Below the pieces are notes generated by a model. That model searched no databases and was not told the origin of the DNA. It saw only the letters and a program-made list of their open reading frames with translations. A stretch of 64,000 nt of DNA from Candidatus Jettenia ecosi (GTDB lineage: Bacteria; Planctomycetota; Brocadiia; Brocadiales; Brocadiaceae): contig SULG01000004.1 in NCBI GenBank assembly GCA_005524015.1, positions 1 to 64,000 on the forward strand, given 5' to 3'. Made by a program: the position numbers and the translations under genes. Position 1 is the stretch's first letter, and the number at the start of each line of letters is the position of its first letter. Shown piece by piece: positions 45,153-53,174 of the stretch.

Positions 45153-45458
45153 ATGAAAAGAGTGGTAAAAGTAGAAATAATAACAGATGCTCTTGAAGTT
45201 GAAAATATTATTAAACTCCTTGAAGAGGTTGGGGTTTCCGGTTACAGTGTTATAAAAGATGTAACAGGAAAAGGCCATCGGGGAGTGCGGTCTGGTTATG
45301 CATTCTCAGATTTATTTAAAAACAGTTACATATTAGTTGTGGGTGAGGAAAATCAGATGCATAAGGTCGTAGAGGCTATAAAGCCTATTATAAAAAAGTT
45401 TGGTGGGCTTTGTATCGTCTCTGATGTTATATTGAGAATACACAGAGGTGATGACTGA
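45153..45458 (+). CDS. sbtB: SbtB-like PII protein, regulator of SbtA
   Basis: 101-residue PII-like fold: KVEIITDALEVENIIKLLEEVGVSGYSVIKDVTGKGHRGVRSG spans the first strand, helix and T-loop, and LKNSYILVV-like FKNSYILVVGEENQMHKVVEAI gives the second half. The C-terminal redox CGPxGC motif found in some cyanobacterial SbtB proteins is absent (ends in RIHRGDD). SbtB proteins bind adenine nucleotides, c-di-AMP or cAMP and gate SbtA. Four bases from sbtA, so coexpression and direct interaction are expected. Confidence 0.9.
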   Translation: MKRVVKVEIITDALEVENIIKLLEEVGVSGYSVIKDVTGKGHRGVRSGYAFSDLFKNSYILVVGEENQMHKVVEAIKPIIKKFGGLCIVSDVILRIHRGDD

Positions 45459-45526
45459 ATTTCCTCGGGAAAGTTCTACCCTGTTGGATCAGATAGAAGA
45501 ACAAGCGCTATCGTTGTGTGAAGTAA

Positions 45527-47251
45527 TTAGATAGCTGCCCTTTTTTTCTTACAAAAGGCTTTTAAGTCATGGAGTAAGAATGTGTTAATTACATTCTTTG
45601 CCTCCAGCCAACCCCTGCGGGCTATCCCCACACCCAATTCAATCATCCACATCTGATCCACATGGTGGGCATCGGTACTAATTGCAATCATAACTCCTGT
45701 CTCTTTTGCCTTTTTGCAATTGCTATCATTGAGATCGAGCCTATCATAATAACAGTTAAGCTCAAGCGCCGTACCGGTTTCAACGCAAGCCTCCATAACC
45801 TTATCCAGGTCTACCTCATACCCTTCACGTTTACTAATTAACCGGCCTGTTGGATGGGCGATGATGTTGACATAAGGATTACGAATAGCAGCAATCATTC
45901 GCTCGGTAATTTTTTTCTTCTCTTGCTTAAATCCACTATGGATAGAAGCTATAACAACATCCAGTTTTTCTAATAGTTTATCAGGAAAATCAATAGACCC
46001 ATCAGCCATAATATCCACTTCTGTCGCCTTCAACAAGGTAAATCCTTTCAATTTTTTATTCAAATTATCAATCTCCTCAATCTCTTCAAGCAGTTCTTCC
46101 TCCTTTAAACCATTCGCCACATGGAGTGATTGTGAGTGATCCGATACCACGAGATACCTATATCCCCTATCCATAGCTCGTTTGGCCATTTCCTCAAAAG
46201 TGGAATTGCCATCACTCCAATCGGAATGGTTGTGGAGATCTCCCTTGATATCTGAAAGTTTAATGAGATTCGGTAATTTCCCCTCCTGAGCAGCTTCGAT
46301 TTCTCCCTTATTTTCCCGCAATTCAGGCGGTATCCAGTCCATCCCCAGCGCCTTATAAATTTCCTCCTCCTTACTTCCCCCAATCTTTTTATTGTCCTTA
46401 AAGATGCCATACTCATTGATCTTATATCCCTTCTTTTTAGCAATCTCCCGGAGATGGACGTTGTGTTCCTTTGAGCCGGTAAAGTATTGTAATGCAGAAC
46501 CGAACTCATCTTCACGAACCACTCGCAAGTCTACTTGCACACCTTCCTCCACCCGAACACTTCCTTTGGTATCCCCTGCTGCTAATATCTGTGTTACACC
46601 ATGCATAGTTACAAAAGATTTTACAACATCCTCACCATGTGTACCGGTGGCTAGTATATCTATATCCCCAACAGTTTCTTTCATTCTGCGCAACGAACCT
46701 GCTGATTGTACATCTTTTGTTTGTGAATGGTGTTTTAATACCTCTATAATCCCTTTAACAACAGGGTATGCTATTCCAATAAGGATACGCTGCTGACTCG
46801 TCTTAAATAACTCGATCCCTCTCATAATATTTTGAATCTTCTTATCTCCAATCCCAAATAATCCCTTTAGCTTGCCCTCTTGTAGAGCCTTCTCAAGGTC
46901 ACTCAAACTCACAATACCTAATTTCTTATTCAACATGGCTACGGTTTTTGGACCTAAGCCAGGTATCTGCATAAGGGTTATTGTTTCTTCAGAAATTTCC
47001 TTCATTACCTCATCGTACTTGGACATTTTTCCGGTATGAATATATTCCATAATTTTTTCAGCCATACCTTCTCCGATGCCGGGAATGTCCTTTAATTTCC
47101 CTTCTTTGGCAAGTACTTCTATATCCTCTGTTACATCTCCAAGTATCCGGGCAGCCTTCCGGTAAGAATTTATGCGAAAGGCGTTTTCCCCTTTAAGCTC
47201 CAGTACATTAGCAATCCGTTCAAATAATGCTGCAATCTCATGATTTTTCAC
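45527..47251 (-). CDS. polX: PolX-family DNA polymerase with PHP domain
   Basis: 574 residues. The N-terminal family X part has HhH motifs (LKDIPGIGEGMAEKI, LMQIPGLGPKTVAML), nucleotidyl-transfer residues (GDIDILATG and QVDLRVV), and a fingers/palm region. The PHP domain (about 335-570) has KGDLHNHSDWSDG, HSQSLH, VDIMADGSIDFP, IHSGF and DAHHVDQM metal ligands, giving 3'-5' exonuclease activity. It serves base excision repair. Start GTG at 47251 with AAGGA seven bases upstream. Convergent with sbtB (about 70 bp) and divergent from mtnP. Confidence 0.96.
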   Translation of the reverse strand: MKNHEIAALFERIANVLELKGENAFRINSYRKAARILGDVTEDIEVLAKEGKLKDIPGIGEGMAEKIMEYIHTGKMSKYDEVMKEISEETITLMQIPGLGPKTVAMLNKKLGIVSLSDLEKALQEGKLKGLFGIGDKKIQNIMRGIELFKTSQQRILIGIAYPVVKGIIEVLKHHSQTKDVQSAGSLRRMKETVGDIDILATGTHGEDVVKSFVTMHGVTQILAAGDTKGSVRVEEGVQVDLRVVREDEFGSALQYFTGSKEHNVHLREIAKKKGYKINEYGIFKDNKKIGGSKEEEIYKALGMDWIPPELRENKGEIEAAQEGKLPNLIKLSDIKGDLHNHSDWSDGNSTFEEMAKRAMDRGYRYLVVSDHSQSLHVANGLKEEELLEEIEEIDNLNKKLKGFTLLKATEVDIMADGSIDFPDKLLEKLDVVIASIHSGFKQEKKKITERMIAAIRNPYVNIIAHPTGRLISKREGYEVDLDKVMEACVETGTALELNCYYDRLDLNDSNCKKAKETGVMIAISTDAHHVDQMWMIELGVGIARRGWLEAKNVINTFLLHDLKAFCKKKRAAI

Positions 47252-47355
47252 GTCATCATCCTTCTCTTTTCATTGTTGTTTATTAAACATACAGGGAAAT
47301 TTTCACAGGTAAGTGGATTATATCAACGTCATCAAAACACTTCAAATTTTATTTA

Positions 47356-47385
47356 TTGACACAGAGAGGATACTTTTCGCATAAT
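47356..47385 (+). promoter_or_regulatory. sigma-70 type promoter of mtnP
   Basis: Perfect TTGACA (47356-47361), 18 bp spacer, CATAAT (47380-47385); the leader to the mtnP ATG is about 120 bases. Consensus match only. Confidence 0.55.
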
Positions 47386-47513
47386 CTAGACGTTCTTATT
47401 CTGAGTAATAACCATACTGCTCAGGCATAAAAAGATACAAACAATAAAGATTTTGATCCTGGAAATTCGTTGCTCTGTAGCAAGAAATGTTACGGTAAAA
47501 GGAGGGATAAAAA

Positions 47514-48377
47514 ATGAGAGAACAGATGATCGGCATTATTGGGGGGAGCGGCCTTTACAATATAGAGGGAATTCAAGAGGTAAAAGAGGTGTCAATTGAT
47601 ACCCCTTTTGGCAAACCGTCTGATAGTTTTATGGTAGGAACCTTAGAAGGACGGAAAGTGGCTTTTCTGCCACGTCATGGCAGAGGACACATGATCTTAC
47701 CATCAGAACTCAACTTCAGGGCTAATATTTACGGGATGAAGAAATTAGGGGTGGAGCATATCATTGCTGTCAGCGCTGTTGGAAGTATGAAAGAAGAGAT
47801 TAAACCTTTAGATATTGTTATTCCAGACCAGTTCTTTGACAGGACACAAGGCAGGGTCAGCACATTCTTCGGGGAAGGAATTGTAGGACATGTAAGTTTT
47901 GCCGATCCGGTATGCAGTACCCTTGCCAATACATTATTTAATGTGGCTAAATCCCTTGGTGTACGGGTACACAAGGGCGGTACCTATTTGTGCATGGAAG
48001 GCCCTTTATTCTCTACCCGGGCAGAATCGAATGTGTACAGACAATGGGGAGTTAGCATCATCGGTATGACAAATCTTCAGGAAGCTAAACTGGCACGGGA
48101 AGCAGAAATATGCTACAGTACCTTAGCTATGGCTACAGACTATGACTGTTGGCACATAGAAGAAGAACCGGTAACGCTGGAAATGATTATTGCAAATTTA
48201 AATAAAAATGCTGAAACAGCAAAACAGATTCTCAGGGGCGCTATTCCAAAAATAGAACAAAAGAGAAGCTGTTCTTGCGCAACAGCAGTACAAAATGCTA
48301 TTGTAACTCATAAAAACATGATTCCAGAGAGCGTTAAGAAGAAGCTCGATGTTATCTTCGGAAAATATTTAAGATAA
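47514..48377 (+). CDS. mtnP: S-methyl-5'-thioadenosine phosphorylase
   Basis: 287 residues of the PNP/MTAP phosphorylase family, which cleaves methylthioadenosine to adenine and methylthioribose-1-phosphate. IGIIGGSGLYN, FLPRHGRGHMILPSELNFRANIYG, TYLCMEGPLFSTRAESNVYRQWG and the adenine-binding MTNLQEAKLAREAEICYSTLAMATDYDCW are present. The last block (Ser/Asp pattern) favours MTA over guanosine. AAAGGAGGG precedes the ATG. Its end is three bases from that of the convergent FKBP gene. Confidence 0.94.
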   Translation: MREQMIGIIGGSGLYNIEGIQEVKEVSIDTPFGKPSDSFMVGTLEGRKVAFLPRHGRGHMILPSELNFRANIYGMKKLGVEHIIAVSAVGSMKEEIKPLDIVIPDQFFDRTQGRVSTFFGEGIVGHVSFADPVCSTLANTLFNVAKSLGVRVHKGGTYLCMEGPLFSTRAESNVYRQWGVSIIGMTNLQEAKLAREAEICYSTLAMATDYDCWHIEEEPVTLEMIIANLNKNAETAKQILRGAIPKIEQKRSCSCATAVQNAIVTHKNMIPESVKKKLDVIFGKYLR

Positions 48378-48380
48378 CTA

Positions 48381-48821
48381 TCAATGAGACGGTGGAATAA
48401 TTTCTATGAGCTGAAAATGAAAGATAAGATCCTTGCCGGCCAAAGGGTGGTTAATATCCAGAGTTACTTCCTGTTCAGTAATATTGGTCACCGTGACTAC
48501 AACAGTCCCGCCACCCTCTTGATAAATATCTAGCTGATGACCTACCTCCGGTTCCAAATTGGATGGAAATTCTTCTCGGTCTATTACGACAATTAATTCT
48601 TCGTTATATGAACCATGTGCTTTATTTGATGGTACTTTGATTGTTTTTAACTCACCTGGCTCCATCCCAATTACTGCTTCTTCAAGACCAGAAATGATAG
48701 AACCTTTACCTATGGTAAATCTCAGAGGTTTTCGATTAATTGAGGTATCGAATATCGTACCATCTTCAAGTTTTCCCGTATAGTGGATCTTAACAGTATC
48801 ACCATATTTTGCCCGTGCCAC
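48381..48821 (-). CDS. FKBP-type peptidyl-prolyl isomerase (SlyD-like), copy 1
   Basis: 146 residues. An FKBP domain with the inserted flap of the SlyD class: GDTVKIHYTGKLEDGTIFDTS, TIGKGSIISGLEEAVIGMEPGELKTIKVPSNKAHGSYNEELI and a C-terminal LDINHPLAGKDLIFHFQLIEI. It should catalyse cis-trans prolyl isomerisation and act as a folding chaperone. It lacks the His-rich metal tail of E. coli SlyD. Start GTG at 48821 with AGGAG nine bases upstream. A close paralogue lies 490 bp upstream. Confidence 0.94.
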   Translation of the reverse strand: MARAKYGDTVKIHYTGKLEDGTIFDTSINRKPLRFTIGKGSIISGLEEAVIGMEPGELKTIKVPSNKAHGSYNEELIVVIDREEFPSNLEPEVGHQLDIYQEGGGTVVVTVTNITEQEVTLDINHPLAGKDLIFHFQLIEIIPPSH

Positions 48822-49124
48822 TTCTCTTTGCTCCTCTTGTGTTGTTGTACAATACAGGGAAAATGATAAATTCTATAGAGAAAAAGATGTGCCAATAGTA
48901 TGAGAAAGATAAGGAATGATTAAATTTTACTTTTCGTAGTACATAATCGATAAGATAATAAACCCGGTGTAGTTTTTCGGATGGCGAACAGCACGGAATG
49001 ATTGACTATGATAATGTGAATACTGTGACATGATACAAAATTGCGATATCACAAGGATGTGACATGGCACAATTTCTGGAAAAGAAGATAAAAATCAGGA
49101 AATGAAGACTGCAGAGGGTCGAAC

Positions 49125-49158
49125 AATGTAGGGGCGAATGACCGTTCACCCCTACATT
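49125..49158. repeat. TAGGGGCGAA hairpin
   Basis: AATGTAGGGG / CCCCTACATT with a short distal stem (GAA/TTC) and a six-base loop. The GTAGGGGCGAA core is shared with the element at 40689. It lies in the gap 48822-49309 between the FKBP genes, which otherwise shows nothing. Confidence 0.6.
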
Positions 49159-49309
49159 AGTTTACACAATTTTCTATAATTATCGATCTGATAGAGAGAT
49201 ACATTCGCAATCGTACCTTACATAGTCCCTCTGATAAAGGAAGCAAATTGCCTCAGCCTTCCCGTGAGAAATTTCTGTGCTGTCTGATTGAAATGATAAC
49301 GAAAGGTAG

Positions 49310-49738
49310 TCATGCAATATCTATAAGTTTGACATCAAAAATGAGGTCTTTACCAGCCAAAGGATGGTTAGCATCTAATGTCACATCAGATTCAGAAACA
49401 TCAGTTACCGTAACTACCGATGTTTGACCATCAACGCCACGGACCTTAAACTGTTGTCCAATTTTTGGTTCCACATCGGGGGGAAATTCATCCCGGTCTA
49501 TAACCCCTACCATCTCTTCGTTATGACCCCCATATGCATCTTCCGATTTAATATTAATGGTTTTTGATTCTCCGGGGCTCATTCCCACCACCGATTGTTC
49601 AAAACTTGGGATTATCTGACCATTACCTATAGTAAACTGTAAAGGTTCACGGTCTTCAGAGGAATCAAATACTGTACTATCATCCAATTTACCCGTGTAA
49701 TGTACTTTAACGGTATCACCATACTTTGCCTGTCTCAT
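49310..49738 (-). CDS. FKBP-type peptidyl-prolyl isomerase (SlyD-like), copy 2
   Basis: 142 residues, paralogue of the gene at 48381: GDTVKVHYTGKLDDSTVFDSSEDREPLQF, GNGQIIPSFEQSVVGMSPGESKTINIKSEDAYGGHNEE and VTLDANHPLAGKDLIFDVKLIDI. Metal-binding tail absent. The ATG is preceded by AAAGGAG. The two genes are separated by 490 bp that contains a dispersed hairpin, so they are probably transcribed separately. Catalytic-site aromatic residues look conserved in both copies. Confidence 0.94.
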   Translation of the reverse strand: MRQAKYGDTVKVHYTGKLDDSTVFDSSEDREPLQFTIGNGQIIPSFEQSVVGMSPGESKTINIKSEDAYGGHNEEMVGVIDRDEFPPDVEPKIGQQFKVRGVDGQTSVVTVTDVSESDVTLDANHPLAGKDLIFDVKLIDIA

Positions 49739-49890
49739 TTTTCACTCCTTTCGTTTTATAATAGCTCCCTTCTGAGGAATCCAATAACGTCCTCCAGCGT
49801 ATGCTAAAACCAAATGTGTTAGGCAAAACATAGCTGCAAACACGTTGTTAAGTAACATGATATCCTGCGTTATTCCGCATGGTATCTTTA

Positions 49891-50241
49891 TTAGAAACGC
49901 CGTCTTCCACCGCTGCCGCCACTACCGTATCTTCCACCCCTACCACCACCGCCGCCACTGCTACCTCTTCCGCCGCCACCGCCGCCCCTTCGTTTTTCTT
50001 CACGTGGACGAGCCTCATTAACGACAATCATTTTTCCTTTTAATTCTTTGCTATTCAAACCATTGATTGCAGCCTGTGCTTCAGCTTTGGCAGGCATTTC
50101 CACAAACCCAAACCCTTTTGATGTCCCGCTGAATATATCTTTTATAACAGTAGCGGATGTCACCTTTCCAAAAACCTCAAAAGCTTGTCGCAAATCATCT
50201 TCACTAACATCGTGTGGTAAGTTACCTACGTAAATATTCAC
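49891..50241 (-). CDS. glycine-rich RRM RNA-binding protein
   Basis: 116 residues. One RRM (1-78) with RNP2 IYVGNL and RNP1 KGFGFVEM, followed by a charged link and an arginine/glycine-rich tail (about 85-116, RRGGGGGGRGSS.. RYGSGGSGGRRRF). Such proteins are RNA chaperones induced by cold in cyanobacteria and others. GTG start at 50241, with AAGGAG six bases upstream. The long 600 bp upstream gap may hold a leader. Together with the DEAD-box helicase nearby it suggests RNA-structure management. Confidence 0.94.
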   Translation of the reverse strand: MNIYVGNLPHDVSEDDLRQAFEVFGKVTSATVIKDIFSGTSKGFGFVEMPAKAEAQAAINGLNSKELKGKMIVVNEARPREEKRRGGGGGGRGSSGGGGGRGGRYGSGGSGGRRRF

Positions 50242-50846
50242 GCGTATCTCCTTTCTATTCTTTAAAGCCCTTGCCTACGATTTATCCTCACAAATAAACC
50301 AATGTAAAAACAGTCGCAAATTTTAGACGCCATAGTCTAAAAAGTTAAAAATACATGCCATACAAATTCTGTTATCGAAAGAACCTACGTATAGATTTAT
50401 GCGAAAATCCAAGAGCTTATACAATTGTCGAAGACTACCTTATGTAACAATAAAACAGTATATGGAGTAAATCTAAGATATCTGGAGGCAGTGTATTGGA
50501 AGTACCTGGAGATTGAATTTGAATATCAAAAAAAAGATGAGTTGCTCTTAATAAAGATCGATGCAGCACGATTGTATGGGAACTATACGTATACCCCACC
50601 TTTACAATGTCTATAAGGTTAGGATTCCTTTTTAATTCGATGGGGATCTCTTTGCTATAAAAAATTCATAAATCAGGTATCATCGGCAGATTTTTAAATT
50701 TTCTTTATCAATCTGATAGTTACCTTGCAATCATGTAATTTATAAAAAATCTCGAACAGTAGTACTGTTTTCTCTTAGCTATACTATACCGCATAATAGA
50801 GGAAATGAAAGATAAAAAGAAAATATTTTCCACCTTACGAAAAATT
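50242..50846. other. 605 bp gap between the RRM and UMF1 genes
   Basis: AT-rich. A 63-codon plus-strand frame (50425-50616) opens with TTG and lacks a ribosome site, so it was not accepted. No hairpin of the dispersed families was found. Confidence 0.4.
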
Positions 50847-52157
50847 CTAAACAGAATCCTGAGATAAGTATTTCATCTCTTTCCGCCCTTTTTCTTCATT
50901 TACAAGAGAGAACAAAATTCCGCCAATAATAAAAAAGAGCGAGACAGACGAAATACCAAATCGCGATGCGCTATCACTGCTATACCCAAGAGATCTCGTC
51001 ATCAGACTGATTCCACCAATAAAGGCAGGGCCAATAACAGCAGCAAATTTACCTACCATATTATAAAAGCCAAAATACTCGGCTGATTTGTTAACAGGAA
51101 TTATTTTTGCATAATAAGAGCGACTTAACGCCTGAATGCCACCCTGAACCAAACCAATGGTAATGGCTAATATATAGAATTCATTCTTACTTTGCACAAA
51201 AGCTCCATAGAAGGAAACAGATAAATAAATTGCAAGAGCGATAAAGATAACATATCTGGCGCCAATCTTACCGCCAAGATAAACAAGCCCCAAAGCAGAT
51301 GGAAACCCGATGAATTGCGTGATGAGTAATGCGACAATTAAATCACGGGATTCAAGGCCTATAGAAATACCATAATCTACCGCCATGTAGATAATGGTAT
51401 TTACCCCATCAATATAGAACCAATAGGCCATAAGAAAGAGAAAAACCGTCTTTAAATGCCGAAAGTTCCGGAATGTTTTTCTTAATTGGGTAAAACCTGC
51501 TTTTACCATAGTTACAGGTAATTTTATCTCAGTATTCCTAGGCTCTTTTACAAAAAGGAAGAGGGGGATAGAAAATACAGCCCACCAGATGCCTACGGAA
51601 AGGAATGAGGATTTTATCACTTTCCCGGTATCTGAAAATCCAGATACTTTAGCATTGAGAACTATCCATACATTGAATGCGAAAAGGATACCGCCTCCCA
51701 GATATCCCAAAGAAAAACCTAATCCAGAGACAAAGTCCAACTTCTTCCCGGATGCCACGCTCGTGATCAATGCATCGTAGAAGATATTCCCTCCCAAGAA
51801 TCCAACAGTTGCAAAGATATACAGAAGAATGGCTACCGGCCAGTTACCCTGAGGGACCATGCACAGGCATGAAGTCATCACTGCGCCCATATAAGCAAAG
51901 AAGAAAAGAAATTTCTTTTTCGAAGTCCCCTTGTCAGCAATGGCTCCTAATATGGGCGCTCCTAAACCTATGATTATACTTGCAGCCGAATTTGCAAATC
52001 CTAACCTCGCTGTAGTTATCGTGGTATCAACGCCAATACTCCAGTATTGTTTTAAAAAAATGGGAAAAAATCCAGCCATAACGGTGGTAGCAAAAGCCGA
52101 ATTAGCCCAATCATACATACTCCATCCGAAAATCGCTTTTTTATCATTAAGTTGCAT
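50847..52157 (-). CDS. UMF1-family major facilitator transporter
   Basis: 436 residues with about twelve transmembrane segments. The UMF1/BtlA opening IFGWSMYDWANSAFATTVMAGFFPIFLKQYW is diagnostic. The loop SKKKFLFFFAYMGAVMTSCLC and GGIQALSRSYYAKIIPVNKSAEYFGFYN are typical later blocks. Substrate unknown. The longest frame extends 58 codons upstream, through repeat DNA that reads as nonsense; the ATG at 52157 opens the conserved part (MQLNDKKAIFGW). The gene runs alone; a large repeat region lies upstream. Confidence 0.9.
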   Translation of the reverse strand: MQLNDKKAIFGWSMYDWANSAFATTVMAGFFPIFLKQYWSIGVDTTITTARLGFANSAASIIIGLGAPILGAIADKGTSKKKFLFFFAYMGAVMTSCLCMVPQGNWPVAILLYIFATVGFLGGNIFYDALITSVASGKKLDFVSGLGFSLGYLGGGILFAFNVWIVLNAKVSGFSDTGKVIKSSFLSVGIWWAVFSIPLFLFVKEPRNTEIKLPVTMVKAGFTQLRKTFRNFRHLKTVFLFLMAYWFYIDGVNTIIYMAVDYGISIGLESRDLIVALLITQFIGFPSALGLVYLGGKIGARYVIFIALAIYLSVSFYGAFVQSKNEFYILAITIGLVQGGIQALSRSYYAKIIPVNKSAEYFGFYNMVGKFAAVIGPAFIGGISLMTRSLGYSSDSASRFGISSVSLFFIIGGILFSLVNEEKGRKEMKYLSQDSV

Positions 52158-52256
52158 ATAGCATCCAGGAGATGAAACAGAACAGAATATAGTGCAAGTA
52201 TTTTGAGTCTTTGGTTGTATGCTGGTATAGGGAAACGTTACGGAAACCCTAAACAG

Positions 52257-52562
52257 GTCATTGCGAGGGTATTGTCCCCTATGCGTCAAGCTAACATGAG
52301 TAAACGCGGTGAAGAATAACAAACCACCCATAATCCCCCTTAGTCCCCCTTTAGAAAAGAGGAAAATCCCTTCTTTCCCCTCTTTTTAAAGGGAGGTTAG
52401 GGGGGATTAGAGGGGAACATGGACCTATATTGCTCTTTTTCCAAAGGGATACCTCTTTTTTTATGGAATACTACTCTTAGCTTGATGCATATGGGGTATT
52501 ATCCGAAGCAATCTCTTCTGAAACATGCAAAGGATTGCTTCGGACAATACCCTCGCAATGAC
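52257..52562. repeat. compound 300-bp inverted-repeat region
   Basis: Outer perfect 21-base arms (52257-52277 and 52542-52562, core GTCATTGCGAGGGTATTGTCC) enclose inner arms of about 30 bases (52331-52362 and 52379-52409, core TAATCCCCCTTAG..CCCC). A motif TATGCGTCAAGCTAA at 52280 recurs inverted at 52478 and again at 57977. Together these fill the 546 bp gap before the EamA gene. It is probably a composite of small dispersed elements. Open frames inside it are not credible genes. Confidence 0.7.
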
Positions 52563-52703
52563 CGGCGGGGTAGTCTTTCTTCTGTTGAGGATATATTCGA
52601 TTTCATCCTTGAAATACTATAGATATTCATAAGAGAGCTTTTTGAAAGATAGAAACTATAGACAACTTAAAGAAAAACACTCCTGATTATTGTTCTCATA
52701 AAG

Positions 52704-53168
52704 TTATCTATAGTTATCCTGCCTGCCCTCAATCGGACCTGAGAGCAAAAAAAATGCGCCGATAAGAATCAGTATGAGTCCAATCCACTGGGTTAAGCTT
52801 GGTCGTTCAGCGAGAATTGCATAGCTCAGGACTACTGTCACAGCAGGATACAGGGAAGTTAAGGGCACGACCAGACTTGCATGGCCTCTTTGGAGCGCAA
52901 AATAATAGAACACAAGACCCAAAGCCAGACTTACTCCTGATAAGAAACCAAATATATTCCAGGGCGTGCGCCATGGAAGAAAATTTTCTGTACGGGAAAA
53001 AAACAGGAAAACGAATGCTGCACAAATCAGGCAAATAAGCACTTCGGCAAGAAAAATAGAGACCGGTGACATGTTTCTTTCAATTGCAAGTTTTCCGAAA
53101 AAGCCCCAAAGGCCCCACATCAGAAGAGTAATACCAGAAGAAAATATCACAAAATAATCAGCTCTCAT
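52704..53168 (-). CDS. EamA-type (DMT superfamily) membrane protein
   Basis: 154 residues with about five transmembrane helices, one EamA repeat (half the usual ten-helix transporter): LLMWGLWGFFGKLAIER and LVVPLTSLYPAVTVVLSYAILAERPSLTQWIGLILILIGAFFLL. Half-size DMT proteins act as dimers; the substrate cannot be named. Start ATG at 53168 with AGGAAA upstream; a TTG at 53174 is alternative. It begins six bases after the helicase stop, so it is likely cotranscribed with the DEAD-box gene. Confidence 0.88.
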   Translation of the reverse strand: MRADYFVIFSSGITLLMWGLWGFFGKLAIERNMSPVSIFLAEVLICLICAAFVFLFFSRTENFLPWRTPWNIFGFLSGVSLALGLVFYYFALQRGHASLVVPLTSLYPAVTVVLSYAILAERPSLTQWIGLILILIGAFFLLSGPIEGRQDNYR

Positions 53169-53174
53169 ATACAA

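Noticed and set aside
50425-50616. 63-codon plus-strand frame
   Set aside because: TTG start without ribosome site; isolated.
52419-52622. 67-codon plus-strand frame
   Set aside because: It runs through the inverted repeat arms; repeat artefact.
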